Positions 10,951 through 62,800 of a stretch of 64,000 nucleotides of DNA are shown one piece after another; the stretch's first letter is position 1, and each line of letters starts with the position of its first letter. Below the pieces are notes generated by a model that did no database searches, was not told the DNA's origin, and saw only the letters and a list, made by a program, of their open reading frames with translations. Source of the DNA: Fratercula arctica (lineage: Eukaryota; Chordata; Aves; Charadriiformes; Alcidae). The stretch lies in the NCBI GenBank assembly GCA_947846985.1, contig CANTUZ010000005.1:7516501-7580500 (forward strand), given 5' to 3'. The translations under genes were made by a program, and so were the position numbers.

Positions 10951-13900
10951 TTTTAAAGACTGTTTTCTCTTATGTCATTGTCCTGAAGAAGGCTGGAATG
11001 AACAACAGGAATTTAGCTACTGAAATTCAATGCAAATATGTTTCATGTTAATCATATGGTTAACTCATTTGCTGGTTTTCCAGTCTCCTTTAGAATACAG
11101 GACCACTTCAAAGTTAGTTTTTCTGGATATCTTTTCTTTTTGAAGAAATCTTTAAGTAAATGAACCAACAGCTTCAATGAAATGCAAAGTGCAGTAACCT
11201 CTAAGTGCATTTGCTAGCTAGCTGCGAAGACTGTTTTCATCATCTTACTGTAATATTTTGTTAAATATAAAATATATGTAATACTTTGTTAAACAGATAT
11301 TCAGTTAAAAGCAATGCCAGCAATGATGGTAGGTTAAAATTCAAATCACACAATGAAAATTGTTTTAGTTCAACACTTTTAAAGCTTGATTTACTCTACT
11401 GTAGCTTCTAATAAATGCTAGATTCAATCACTCCCTTGTAGAACTTAGATGCACAATAGTCACGCTACATAAAACCTTAAGACCTAATATGTATAGCACA
11501 ATTAAACTTAAAGCAATGGGGAAATCAGGAATAATTTTCCCAAGAGCACTACATAGCAGAGAAATAAAACGGGCCATTTACCATTACACATCTACTCTCT
11601 ATTAAAGGCAGTTCTTGGAATTTCCTGCAGCAAAGACTACATATTGTACACTACCAGTGGATGAATTTTCTAAGAACACTTAGTTTCTCTAGTTGTTAAA
11701 ACTAATTTCCTCATACCTATTTACAGGCTCACATTTTTAAAAAGCCAAAGTGAAATACAACTACTTAGGAGTCCAGGTGATTTTCAAAGGTGGACCACTT
11801 TGCTAACTTAAATCTTTATTTTTGCATTTTGTTGTCAGGCTTCCAAATAGTTCCTGCTGTCTTCTGCAGCTAGAGTACTGAAACTTGCAGGTGTAAGAGA
11901 CTCAACTGCCTCACCAGAGGATATCCCAGAATATTTCTCCCAATAAACAGATGCCTCATCACCTTCTGGCTCCTGTGGAAATTTCTCCCGCCACCACAAA
12001 TGACTTTTCCTAATAACCCAGTTGAGCTCTTGTGCTTTGCCAGTTTGACAAGACAGCAGATATATTTTTTTTTTTCCCCTCAGTGTGTAATCTTAATATT
12101 CCATATAAACTGTAGAAATCTACAGGTACCTCTGGATATAAGTCTGCATAAGTCTTTGTTTACTGTCAGGGTAACAAAGCTTGTTACGACTCTACAAAAA
12201 CCAGTGGACACGATTGGTTTTCAACATGCCTAGGCATTTGGCACAAATACGCTGAAGCATACCAGTGCAGGCCCATACCTATGATTAAAGATAGCTACTC
12301 AAAAGGAATGGCTGAAATATTAGCTACTTGTGTGGAATTAGTCATGAAAATCGTGTTTTGCAAAGTGTGTATGAAGATGTAATGAGTCCATTATAAACGG
12401 CTCCGTCTCTATAGCCTCACTGACAATATTGTTCTCATTCTTCTATACATTTCTTTCTTCTGTATCCAACTCTATTCCCATTAACAAATATTCAGCCTCC
12501 CAAGCCTATGCTTCAGATAGCTCCTACAAATTCACTTTCCTGCAATGACAATAAGCAAGTAAATGAGTCAGAGTACAAACTATACCCTACAGCTTTTCTA
12601 TGTTTTCCTAAGAATTTCCCAGTGGGACAAGATCTTTAACATCCTTTTCACACTTGCAACAAATTGCTTTTCAGAAAAATCTCTGCCCGTTTGGTCATGG
12701 GAAATGTTGACCTCTTGGTAAGAGAGTCTGAAATGAGATCTTTTGAAAAGCTGCTAATAGCAAGCTGTCCTGAAAGCCTGGCCAGGGCCCAGGAAGAGGT
12801 TACTAGGGCTCACAGCTTGTGCTAACAGGGGTTCAACCAAAAAAACAGAGCAGCTAGACTAAAACATAGGGGTCCCTGTTGATTGCAATCCCTTTCAGAA
12901 TTAAAAAGTAACACATATTGGAGTATGACATACTCCTGATGTGGACCATAGGAAAAGGAAGCTTTTTTTTGGCTAAAGAGAGCCTGGACAACATCCCCCT
13001 GGTTGTACACCAAAATTTTTAAGGCATTGAGGGTTTCATGACTACTTTGGTTTGATAGAAAGAGTAATGATAATTTCAATACTGAATATTTTACAGGTAG
13101 AGTGTTCTGACACTCCCCTTTGAGCTATGCAAGGGCATTTATAACACCAAAAAGACTAGCATATTGAAGGCAATACTATTCATATCCAATTACACACACA
13201 CAGGATATTACGGCAATGACATATGTACCTTCTCTTATTTTAAGAAGAAGCTTGAGATTTGTATTGCAAAATATACTCAAATATTCTAAAGAGAAAGAAA
13301 CTTTTACAAAGAATTAACGTTACAAAATATTTTTCTCCTCGCTCTTCTCCAAAATATACTACATACCACATCACTGCAATTTATCTATCTACAGATTTTC
13401 TGAGAGTTTTATACTCTAATAATTTAGGATATGAACTTTTCAAAAATACTAAAATAAGACATTTGTGTATGAACGACTGCTGTCCACAATGCTAATATGC
13501 AGCACTGAACTCAGGAATGTTTATTAATTAAGACAGAGCCATGAACATTAGAACTAAATTTTTGACTCAGGCTAATATTTGCTTTAAATAAACTAGGTAT
13601 CTGTATTAAATAAGAAAGCAAGATGAGCCAAGATCAGTACTTCTATTGCCGTGTATCTGCCCAAACATACAGAAATTGTCATGCATCTCACATAGCAAGT
13701 ATAATTCACTCGGTACCTATGAAGTATTAGGTACCCAAGACATCAGACTCTAGAATACTTAAGCAGCACAACATTTTCTTCAAGTGAATTTATTTTAAAA
13801 CTACTGCCTTCCTTGCCCCCCCTCCAAAAAAAAAAAAAAAAAAAAAAAGATTAAATTGACCCAAATAATTTGAATTCTTGATTCAGCCTGAGTCATGTTA

Positions 13901-16592
13901 TGCTGTGCAATATTCTGTTACATCCCATCTGGCATGATTTAACAACTGCATGGTACAACAGAGTGAAATCAATTAAATGTATACTTCAGATAAATGCTGT
14001 TACTTAAATTAGTTTGTAAAGGCAGGTCAACAGGTAACAGGCCGTGTAGATTGGCTAGAAAATGAAATGAGTTATATATCATACCTCCTCTGCTTCCCAA
14101 ATACTCTTTACTTTCTACCTAAACAGAAACCGGCAATCTGACAAAAGCCTTACTAGGCACTGAAAAGTTCTGTACCAGTGCTGTGTGTGGAATGTGCTCT
14201 GAGGCACCTTCTGCTTATGAAGTTTAGATGCGTTCGTAGTACGTAACAAAATAAACATACAGTTAACAGAGCAGAATATTAATCGACAGCAATCTGAAAT
14301 ATGAAAATCCTCCTACAGTCTGTTATAATTTCTAGAAACATTTAATTTATGCTAGTTATAAATGGTAAATACATACCTAGCTAACAAAGTTGTAATCAAC
14401 ATCTGGTTAGCAGGTAGGCACAGGAGTCACTTAGATATCTCAGTGTGCTAATTCTCTCAACGTACTTTTTTTTTTTTTTGTCCCTGGAAGCGTTGTAAGT
14501 CAATCGAATCAGCTCCACTCAGGGGTATGCAAAACACATTACGACAAGATCTCATCAGTTCTGTGTTTTGATGGAGTATCAAAATGTTGCATGCACAATC
14601 TCATCTAAAAACCTTTCAGAATTGCTAGGAATGTTATGTGTTAAGTCTTACATGCCACAAGAGCAATGCACATTACAACTATATTTATAAGCAAAGCCCA
14701 ACATGCCTCTTGCAGATGTGAAGCAGTATGAACAAAAGAAGCTCCATGTGCACATTTTATATTAAACACTGAGAATTTGAAAGAAATCCCATAAATCAAA
14801 TGTGTGGTCTCTACAAGTTTAGCTGTATGAGCTGCTAAATCATAAGTTAAAATTAATTCCAGCATCTTGTTGTTCATCATGATAAATATTAAAATGATTT
14901 CTACCTCCCTTCATTCTACTGAAATTACGTATATCACCTTGCTGAGATGTTGTCAAGTCCTAAATTCTAGTTTTTAGACTTTCCTAATATTTAGAACTGT
15001 GTTCATAAAAGCCTTTTCCACAGACAATACTTTCTCAATCCCCATTATGCTATCAGCATGACCCCATGCTCACCACAGCTCTATCACCTTTACTCCCTTT
15101 AGAATGCAAATAGGAAGATTCAGTTTTTCTCAACTCATTATTTTTAACTAGCAATGCCTATTTCTCAAGGAATCACTCCTTCCTCTTTGAACTTCCCTGA
15201 TGAAGTCAGGCTCTGCAATGTTACCTGCTCCTCCCACAAGTGGTCCTGAAAGCTTATACAGGCAGTTACCATTTCCTTCTTCAGCAGCCTTCTGAAAAAT
15301 CCCCCTCCATGTGTTAAGAATAAACACGCCACATTCGATAGCTAGGGGGAGATATTACTGGGAAGAAGGTTTATATTAGTTTGTGTAAATATCAAAGACT
15401 ATAGAGAATAAAAATAAGAGTACAAAACTACAAACATTTGGAATACTGAATCAATTTCAAGAACAAATTTGATAAAAGCTATTAGATCATGGAGTCCAGT
15501 TCTCTATCACAGGAAAGCTGGTGATAGAACAATAATGATAACAACCTGTGAAGCTCTTTTGAGCCCATTCCCATTGCTGAAAGCCAGGACATTCTTCTGC
15601 ACCACACTTCATGTTGCTAAACTGACTGGATTGCAAGCTCCTTGCTTTAGACAGTTGCTTGACACCACTGGAACTAGTTACTGGGCTTCTTCCTGTAGTT
15701 CTCCTTAGTTTGGGGAAATTCACGTATGCACTTACCTTTGTACAGACCAAACACACTAGAATGATGCTCTTAAGGGTGGGCAGGCTGTCAAGGCTACAAT
15801 ACAACTACATATAACTACTTTGTCTGTGAATATTAATCACTTATCAGAAGATACAATATGAACTACGTGTACTTATATTAGACATTTTTCAAAACAGAAG
15901 AGGCAAAAAGGCGCATTTTTTCCCTAGAAGTTCGATCCACATTATATTGCTCTTATTAAAATTTTATTCAAAGTAATTAATGTAATTATCCTATTTACAA
16001 CTGAATTAAAAACCTGAAAAATAAACCAGGAACATTTACAACCAAGTAACAGACTAAAAATAGAAAGGCTAAAAAAAATTTACACATAATACTTCCTTAC
16101 AAACACTTTTCGTAAATATCTTTGTCTCTTGGTACTACTTTGCTAGTATCTATCCATGATAACACATCCAAGAATAAAGTCTAGCATCCTAATGCTAAGC
16201 ATGAACACATTTTAATATTAACAGCTGTGTGACTTGCTTCCAAATAAAAATCATTTTTAACATTAGGAAGTTTCAATGAAAATAATTTAGCAGGTTAAAA
16301 CAATTCTTCTAACTTTTGTATCACAAAATTCTAATTAGAAAATTAAGACTGACTGTAGGTAAGCAATTTAAACTAGCATCTAAAAGTTACAGCACCACTG
16401 ATCCCCTTAAAGACTTGCATTGTCTGAAGTATTAGCCTGTTAGTCACAAACACAGGGAAATGTTCACAAAGATTACGGCAAAAGGTTTACTGTGCACTTC
16501 TCCATTCACAAGTCCAAATGAAATTCCATATTCCTTTGTTAATACACAAAAGCCATTTGTAAGCTTTAACAGGAGACAAAAAAAGAACTTAT
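10951..16592. other. Intergenic DNA between repeats and the KIF18A 3' end
   Basis: Unremarkable AT-rich sequence with an A23 run at 13826 and a 17-base palindrome at 12920-12936. The right-hand part may hold the distal KIF18A 3' UTR if the AATAAA at 15963-15968 is used. Confidence 0.6.
13826..13848. repeat. A23 homopolymer
   Basis: An A run directly after a C-rich patch (CCCCCCCTCC). No retroposed sequence could be recognised upstream of it. Confidence 0.85.
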
Positions 16593-16598
16593 TTTATT
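16593..16598 (-). terminator. KIF18A: Candidate KIF18A poly(A) signal AATAAA
   Basis: TTTATT on the plus strand reads AATAAA in the KIF18A direction, about 180 nt past the stop, followed by a T-rich stretch with GT near 16550-16585. A second AATAAA at 15963-15968 would give a 3' UTR of about 0.8 kb. Both are common hexamers in AT-rich DNA, so either or both could be used. Confidence 0.35.
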
Positions 16599-16774
16599 TC
16601 AGAATTTAACAAAATCCTTCAATTTCCAAAAAGTGGTTCTTTTTGAAATAGTGCATTACTGAGACAGACATCTTTAACAGAAAACAGTTCATAGGAGGAA
16701 AATGGAAGTCACCCTGTTCTCATTTGCTATCCATCAGTCCTGGATGGATTGATGGAATATGGATGAACTCAGAA

Positions 16775-56542
<39,768 letters not shown>

Positions 56543-57462
56543 AACAATGTCCCTTTTGTCCCCCTTCTTCGCTTCCAAGACTCTTTCAGATCAAGCAGCT
56601 GAATCTTTTCTGCAATTGACAAAAAAAAAAGTGAAAGGCTGTATATTTCAAATAGTTCATACCTTTAAATGGGACTAACGTCTTGCACCTGTGCTGGATC
56701 TACCCATTCCTTGTTAGCCCTCTGGACTGCTACAATGATAGCACAACTTTGGAAAGCACTGTAATTGGCCTGAAAAGGTGACCTAATTCAGCACAACTTA
56801 GAAAAACTAAGTAGCATTTCCCTGGGAAATTTGTAAGCTTATTTCAACAATTTAAACTATTAATTCATTTACTGGCTTTCCTTTATTTCAGAGCAAGTTT
56901 GCAGATGAGTTTCCGCAGACCAAAGCGAGTGGCTTTCTTGTTGACCAGAAAAAGCAGAGCAGCCACCTACCTGCTTTCTCTGAGTTACTGGTTTAGTCAC
57001 ATTGCACGTAGGTTTAAAGAGACAGTTAAAGTGGGATTCACATGAACATAACTTGCATGGGATACAGAAGCATATTTCATAGATGTCAAACCAGAATTTC
57101 CTTTTAAAGGGCCATCCTCACTCATAACTGTGGGTCGTTCACCCCCAACAGCAGACAGCGACCTTCGCTGTAAAGGCTCTCAGTAACACTTTTTCAGCTT
57201 ACCCTCTCTCAGCCGACCCACTGACCGGGACACGGCCACGAAGCAACGCCATAACACTGAGGGAACACCCAGAGGCAGGCTAGTAGGGGGCCGCGGCCCA
57301 GCCCCAGCCCAGCCCTCTCTGCTCGCTCCTCATCCCACCACGGTGTAACTCTCCCCGGGGGCCCACCGCCAGGCTCAGCCCCACAGTACAGCCAAGGATA
57401 CGGCGCAAGGGCCCGACTTCCGCCAAGCTACCCAGCTACCCGCCGCCACGGCCGCCACTCAC

Positions 57463-57505
57463 CTCAGCGCCGCGGCCGAGCAACGGCCGCCCGCGCCGCC
57501 CGCCC
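57463..57505 (-). other. KIF18A: KIF18A exon 1, untranslated (predicted)
   Basis: A good splice donor on the minus strand (TGAG|GTGAGTGG, intron GT at 57462-57461) lies inside the CpG island. It sits just downstream, in the KIF18A direction, of a CCAAT box and a TTTGAA element. Coding exon 2 begins with an acceptor, so a non-coding first exon is needed, and this donor is the best candidate. The transcription start is a guess from promoter spacing; the right-hand end could move by tens of bases. Confidence 0.55.
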
Positions 57506-57507
57506 GA

Positions 57508-57513
57508 TTCAAA
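57508..57513 (-). promoter_or_regulatory. KIF18A: CHR-type element TTTGAA in KIF18A promoter
   Basis: On the minus strand the context is GCCGCTTGTGTTTGAATCGG. TTTGAA is the canonical CHR hexamer bound by DREAM / MMB complexes; the GC-rich GGCCGC five bases upstream could act as a CDE. A hexamer alone is weak evidence, but its place just upstream of the predicted first exon and downstream of CCAAT fits G2/M expression of a mitotic kinesin. Confidence 0.55.
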
Positions 57514-57542
57514 CACAAGCGGCCCGCCCCCCCCGCCTCCTC

Positions 57543-57547
57543 ATTGG
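57543..57547 (-). promoter_or_regulatory. KIF18A: CCAAT box (NF-Y type) of KIF18A promoter
   Basis: ATTGG on the plus strand is CCAAT in the KIF18A direction (context CTGCCAATGAGG). It lies about 30 bases upstream of the TTTGAA element at 57508-57513. In CHR-controlled cell-cycle promoters, NF-Y sites at about this spacing supply activation. Confidence 0.6.
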
Positions 57548-57559
57548 CAGACGCCCGCA

Positions 57560-57567
57560 TGACGTCA
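57560..57567. promoter_or_regulatory. Palindromic CRE, TGACGTCA
   Basis: A perfect CREB/ATF palindrome lies between the two divergent genes, 12 bases from the CCAAT box on the METTL15 side. CREs close to start sites in CpG-island promoters are often functional; by symmetry it could serve either gene. Confidence 0.6.
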
Positions 57568-57587
57568 GCAGCGCGACGGCGCCCACG

Positions 57588-59586
57588 GTAAGAGCGTAGG
57601 GACGAGCAGTTCAGCTCGTGCTGGGGCCTGGCTGCCGCCGCCGGTACTCCCGGGGCTGGGCTGTGCGGTGTGCGCGGTGTCCCCTGTGGGGCTCGGCCCC
57701 ACCCGGCCTATGGAGGCTGTAGGCACCTGCTGTTGGGGGTAGAGGGAGTCCTGGGAGGGTGACCCCGTGGGTGTGAGGCCGAGGTGGAGGCTCCCCCACA
57801 CTCGAGCCGCGGGGGGCGGCGCTTTCCGCCTTTTTCGGTCTCTCAGGGGGACGCCTGGGCGGAGGGGAGGCGCGGTGAGAGGGAGTGGGGGGATGGCTCC
57901 GTCGGGAGTGGGGCTGAGGGGCAGTGGCAGAGCCCGCGGTGAGGGGGGCTTCTCCCCTAGCATGATGGGGTGGGCAGGCGGCCCCTCGTGTCCCGCCGGG
58001 CGGGGAGCAGCCCTCAGCCTCTTCCTCCCCCGCACCCCCGTGAGGCCTGGCTTGGGCTGACGTGCGGGCTGTGTTGCCGCATCTCCCGTCGCCTCTGGGG
58101 AAGAGCGTTATGGAGTTTAGTTTTTGTTCTCTAGCTACTTTTACCGTCCGCTTCAGTGCAAGTCCTGCTTGGCAGGTGGGACTCAAAACTCCGCACACAT
58201 GCCGCTTAAGATGCGCACTGTGAGAAATTACACTTTCTGCTCACTTCTAATTGCATAGAATAGGGTTTGTTGTAAGCAAAATGTGTCCCTGGTATTAACA
58301 ACACCTCCTGGGCTTGTAACAGTATAGGGCGGTGTGAGCTGGATGATGGTTGATGGTCTTCACCCTGTTCATACAGTATTTTCTGTAGAGGTATTGTGGT
58401 TTGTTGCAAAACCTCAGGGCTCTGGTATGTCTGTGTAAGGTTGTAGCATGTTACATGCTTCTAAATTTGAGGTAAGGTACTGCTCAGCTGAGGCTTAAAC
58501 TATCAGAAGAATAACTTTCTATAGGTGATGACTTGGTGTGTTCTTATCTATACAGACCAAATATGTGAAGCCTCTGGCTAGGTAAATCCAAGCAAATCAT
58601 GTAATAAGTATCTAGTAGTTAAAGTAAGGTTGCCTTTCTGTTACTGGGATAAATGTAGGATGACACCCTTTCGAATGGCTTTGTGTCAAAGTTTACAACT
58701 TTCCTACCTGGCAGGAGAGAGTATGCAATACAGTATTATAGAAGGTCTCAGCTCCATAAAGAGATGCAGATAACTTATCAATAATGGCTACCTGTGTTGA
58801 ACTTTCAACTTACTTTTTTTTTATGGAAGGTAAAAACTTACTTAAGTCATGCAGCCTTCTACTAGTAGGTTACTGACTTTGTTTTGGATAGAGGGAAAGA
58901 ATCATCAGTTCTCCATGTAGTTAAAAGACATAGTACATACCTAACCACTCTGATGTTTCCAGGGTTTCGAGTATTATTTCAGTCAGTTATACTCTGGAGA
59001 ATTCTTACCTCTGTCTGTGCTCGAAATATTTGGTATTATAAGATGTAACGTATGATGAAAACCATATATTTACTGAACGTGTTACACTAAATTATAGCAG
59101 TGTCTTAAATACAGTTGCAGTATTTGATTTGTCTGTTCGTGTTCTAACTAGAAATATGGAAGACTTGGCAACAAGAGTGCTACTGTTCAGAGCAATTGTC
59201 TCATTACATTTGGCAAAACAGAAGGGAGCGGTTTGAAAGTAAAGTCGCTGCTTTGGTTGTGCTCAGATTTGGTTAGTTGTTTAATGTTAGCATCTCTGGG
59301 ACATTGTAACACTGTTACTAGTTCTGGCAATCAAAAGGAAAAGAAGGTGGTCCTTATGAAAAGAAAACTTGTTGCTTGAATATGATCGATTGGTAGATAA
59401 CATTGAAAATTCTGAAAACAAGTTAAAGGGATTCTTACTTTTTGCTGGCATGACATATCTATAAAACTGCCCATCTTGGACTGTGTAATGCTTTTACTTA
59501 ATAGCATTTCAACTCTGTTTTTTAAACAAACCTACTGTTTTAACTGTTTGTGTTGAAGTAATTCCCTACATCTACTATTTTTCTAG
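57588..59586 (+). other. METTL15: METTL15 5' region: first exon(s) unresolved, then intron 1
   Basis: The first coding exon starts with an acceptor, so a non-coding exon must lie upstream. A consensus-like donor, CACG|GTAAGAG at 57587/57588, would give a very short exon next to the CRE; another, GCGCG|GTGAGAG at 57874/57875, would give a longer one. The choice cannot be made from sequence. From 58.1 to 59.58 kb I see ordinary AT-rich intron without recognisable repeats. Confidence 0.45.
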
Positions 59587-59603
59587 GTTGATCAACTCCA
59601 AAA

Positions 59604-59867
59604 ATGTTATCTCAGTGTCTGTGCCAAGTTTACAAATGTTTGTTTCTGCGCAACTTAAAACTGAATTCAGTAAATGTGGCTACTTTGGCCAGAAGGATCC
59701 ATTCTTCAGCAAAAAAGCTTTCTGACTGTGAGTTAAAGGAACAACCCGTCCAGAAATGTGAAACTGAGGAGTTGCCTCGAAGTACAGAAAACAATAATTT
59801 TGGAAGATTGCACATACCAGTGATGCTGGAGGAGGTTGTTAATTGTTTATCCCCCCAGCCAGGCCAG
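59604..59867 (+). CDS. METTL15: METTL15, first coding exon (N-terminal 88 residues)
   Basis: METTL15 is the mitochondrial relative of bacterial RsmH; it N4-methylates a cytosine of 12S rRNA in the small mitoribosomal subunit, using S-adenosylmethionine. The exon opens with acceptor TTTTTCTAG|GTTG at 59586/59587 and ends at donor GCCAG|GTGAGT at 59867, phase 0. ATG at 59604 has A at -3 and an in-frame TGA at 59589-59591 just upstream. The first about 40 residues are basic and nearly free of acidic residues (ATLARRIHSSAKK), as in a mitochondrial presequence. HIPVMLEEVVNCLSPQPGQ at 70-88 is the RsmH-family N-terminal motif; human has HIPVMVDEVVHCLSPQKGQ. The SAM-binding GSGGHT segment would be in the next exon, which is not in this window. 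Confidence 0.95.
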
Positions 59868-62800
59868 GTGAGTTAAATGATTAATTAACATTTGTGATTC
59901 AGTAGCAGTACAGCAGAAAAATTTGTGCAGTCTAGGGATAACCTTTGTTTAGAGGAATAAAGGGATGCTCTTTAAGAATCAGTTTCACCTTTTAAAGGTT
60001 CTATATTGTTTTGCAATTTAAATTAAGGCTCTGTATTCAAAGTAATAAAAAATTGGTATCTGTATGCCTGAATCCCCAAATAAGCAGAATTTGTTGAAGC
60101 TGTAGTAATTATTTCCATAATCTCTTGCTTTTGTACTTATCTTTCTGTATTGCTTTTGTGTATTTCTAGGGTTGTGTTAATTACTAATAGTAGCAGGGAG
60201 TTCTTATGTATGGTTATATCATCAGTTTGTAAGAGCTCTCTTTCTTTTGTGTAAGAGGTAGTATGTTGGTTTTAAAAACCATCATCATCATCCCTTGTTC
60301 CGAGACACTTATTTCAATGGTTTCACTTATTTTGAGGCATTGTATTTCCTTAGGATGTGCTTACACTGTGTAATGTGGTGCACTGTAGAGGTACTGTAGT
60401 TATAAAATGACTGTGTATGGTACCAGAAATGGTTTAGCATCAGTAACATGGAAGTATTACAAGTCGTCTTACTTCACTACGGCACTGTGAATAGATTCCT
60501 TTTGGTATCTGGGTTAACTCGGGTCTCTCTACACTGAAGTGTTGATGTATCTACGTTGTACTGGTGTATGCAGCGTAAGTCTGCCGTTACACGCTCCATT
60601 TACAAAATTGATATATGGTGAAATAGCTTTCGTTGGAGGGATCTTAAATACAATATCAAGTCAAACGGATTTCTTATGCAACTTAAATGCTTAAATGATT
60701 TTCACTTTTCAGATGTTTTCATCTGTGATTTTAGTGCTTTTTATGTTAGCATCATAAAATCTTATTAATCTAGTTTTACTAAAAAGACGGAAATGATACA
60801 TAAAGAAGTGTAAAATTCAAAGTGTGTGTGTATGTTTGTTTATTTTTCCTTTAAAACAGCATTGTCCAACAGTGGCAAGGGGATACAGCAAGTTTGAGGT
60901 GGATTCAGGAATCAAAAAAAATTGTGGTCAAATGTTGTTGCATTGCCTTGTGAGAACTTCTTTAGTTTGGAAAATAATGTATCATTTTAAGTTGTTTAAA
61001 AACCAGAGAGAATCTGAATAGTGTAATTATTGTAACACACACATTGTTCTTGCATGTGTCCTACTGTTGAAGATACCTAAACTAGTGAAAATATATGGAA
61101 CTTCAAGTTCTGTTTTCATTCAGATGTCAGAACTGTCATGATAAATTAAATGAACATATAAATTGTGACACTGTATGTAAAGTATTTTTCCCAGTTGTGT
61201 AACTCTCTACTTAAGTAAGAGTTAAGAAGAGGCTGATGAAGTGACTGTTTATTAAACTGTGTTTGTTGATATAAAAATAACTTATTTGGCAATAGAACTT
61301 GCAAAAGAAACTCTATTTGTGGTTATAAACTGTGGAGAGTAACTGTTGTTGTCCCTGAAGGCTTTTTGATAATTTAAATATTTATGAATGTAAAATAGCT
61401 TATGATTGGGGTGGGATTTTCTCAGGTCTGTGTATACATGGTTTTGCAGATTGCTAAGCTAGTGGTGAACCACTAATGATGGATATAAGAGAGCACAAGC
61501 GTGTTACCTTGAACAGAGGCATTTATGGTATGGCTAACCTGCCATAACTGAAAATAAAAACAGCACTTCCATTTTTCTTTTTTTAAAGATAGAGTACATC
61601 GTATATTTGCAGCACTTTCTGAAGCCTCAAGTTTTGAAAATAAGTAGTGTCTAAAAGGATGCAATATGTCAACTGAGTTTTGCTAGAGTAAGAATCAGTG
61701 AAATTTTAAACAAAGACTGAGACTGTTTCTCGCCGACATGAATGTTACTGTTTCAGTTAAGGTGGATATAGAGCTGGGACTGTTGTATCAATTTACATTT
61801 TTAAGGTTATAGTCATGACTAGAAAGTCCATGAACATTTTCTTAATTTTGTGAGCAGGGATGGTCATGTTCTGATCTTGGATTTTTTTCTCTTTCTGCTT
61901 TCTTCTCTCCTATGGATGCAAAGATTTCCTTTACTCAGCTTTAACACAGTTATATTCTTTGTTATAAAAAAGCTGATTTGGACCTCTATTTTTCGGTGCG
62001 TCCTAAGACAAGGAGTTGCCAATGTAAAGAAAATCCAATTAGAAAGACAACATTTTCCCTATGGTTTTGGTCAGTGAATGGGGGTTTCATTTTAATTGTA
62101 GGAGTTCCTAAGAAAATAAATGTTACTGAAGTGAGTCACAGCTGAGATAAAGATGTTAGTACCCTCCTGTTGAATATTCTTGTTGACTGTCTTGTTTGTG
62201 GAATCTTGTTAGTCAGGGGTTTCAGCAATAGTATTTCCATTTATCTTTGAATCTTCTTTTATTGTCTTAGAGCTTGTTTCTGTGAAGTCCCTGTAGTAGT
62301 TCTGTCTTTGAAGTACAATGTACAAATTAGTTTTTACTGATCTACCTCACTTCTCAATGAAAAGTCTGTTGCAGTAAATCCACACGCAAGTAATTTCCTC
62401 TTTAAGTTCACTGTATTGACTAAACTACATTTTAGTCTTCTCAGTCCACTGGTGTCCTTTATGTGTACTTGACCAGTGTTTCTGCAGTTGTCTGGGTGGC
62501 TTCAGTTTTCTCTGTTCGCTTGAAGTTTAAGGATAGCGAAGAACCAAGCATATTTTCAGAATTAATGTCTTTGGACATCCAGAAGCATGTTTTCCCAATT
62601 TTCACCCTACTTTTTCCTATTTTTTCCTTTGTAGTAGTCACTTGCCTTTTGACTAGAGATGTGGATCTCTTCCACGTCATACAGCTATAGTGATACGAAA
62701 AAGAATTTCATTGGCAGCGTGTTGTAGTATGAATGCCAGAGGATGAAACTTCGAATTTTTAGTTATGGGAGTCTTATAACAAAGGTTCTTATAGGTTGCA

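Larger units (their letters stand above)
57180..58070. promoter_or_regulatory. CpG island and divergent KIF18A / METTL15 promoter
   Basis: GC content and CpG frequency rise sharply against the AT-rich surroundings, with GC boxes (CCGCCCC-type runs near 57520-57540). The island covers the start of KIF18A on the left and the upstream region of METTL15 on the right. Long open frames on both strands here (57565-58198) follow from lack of stops in GC-rich DNA and show no recognisable protein. Confidence 0.85.

Noticed and set aside
56543..56578. Twelve extra N-terminal residues for KIF18A
   Set aside because: The upstream start would be TTG, not ATG, and an in-frame TGA lies just beyond; ATG at 56542 matches the family start.
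57565..58198. Long overlapping open frames on both strands (97 to 195 codons) rich in proline, arginine and glycine
   Set aside because: They lie in the CpG island, where GC-rich DNA has few stops; frames on both strands are open at once and none resembles a protein.
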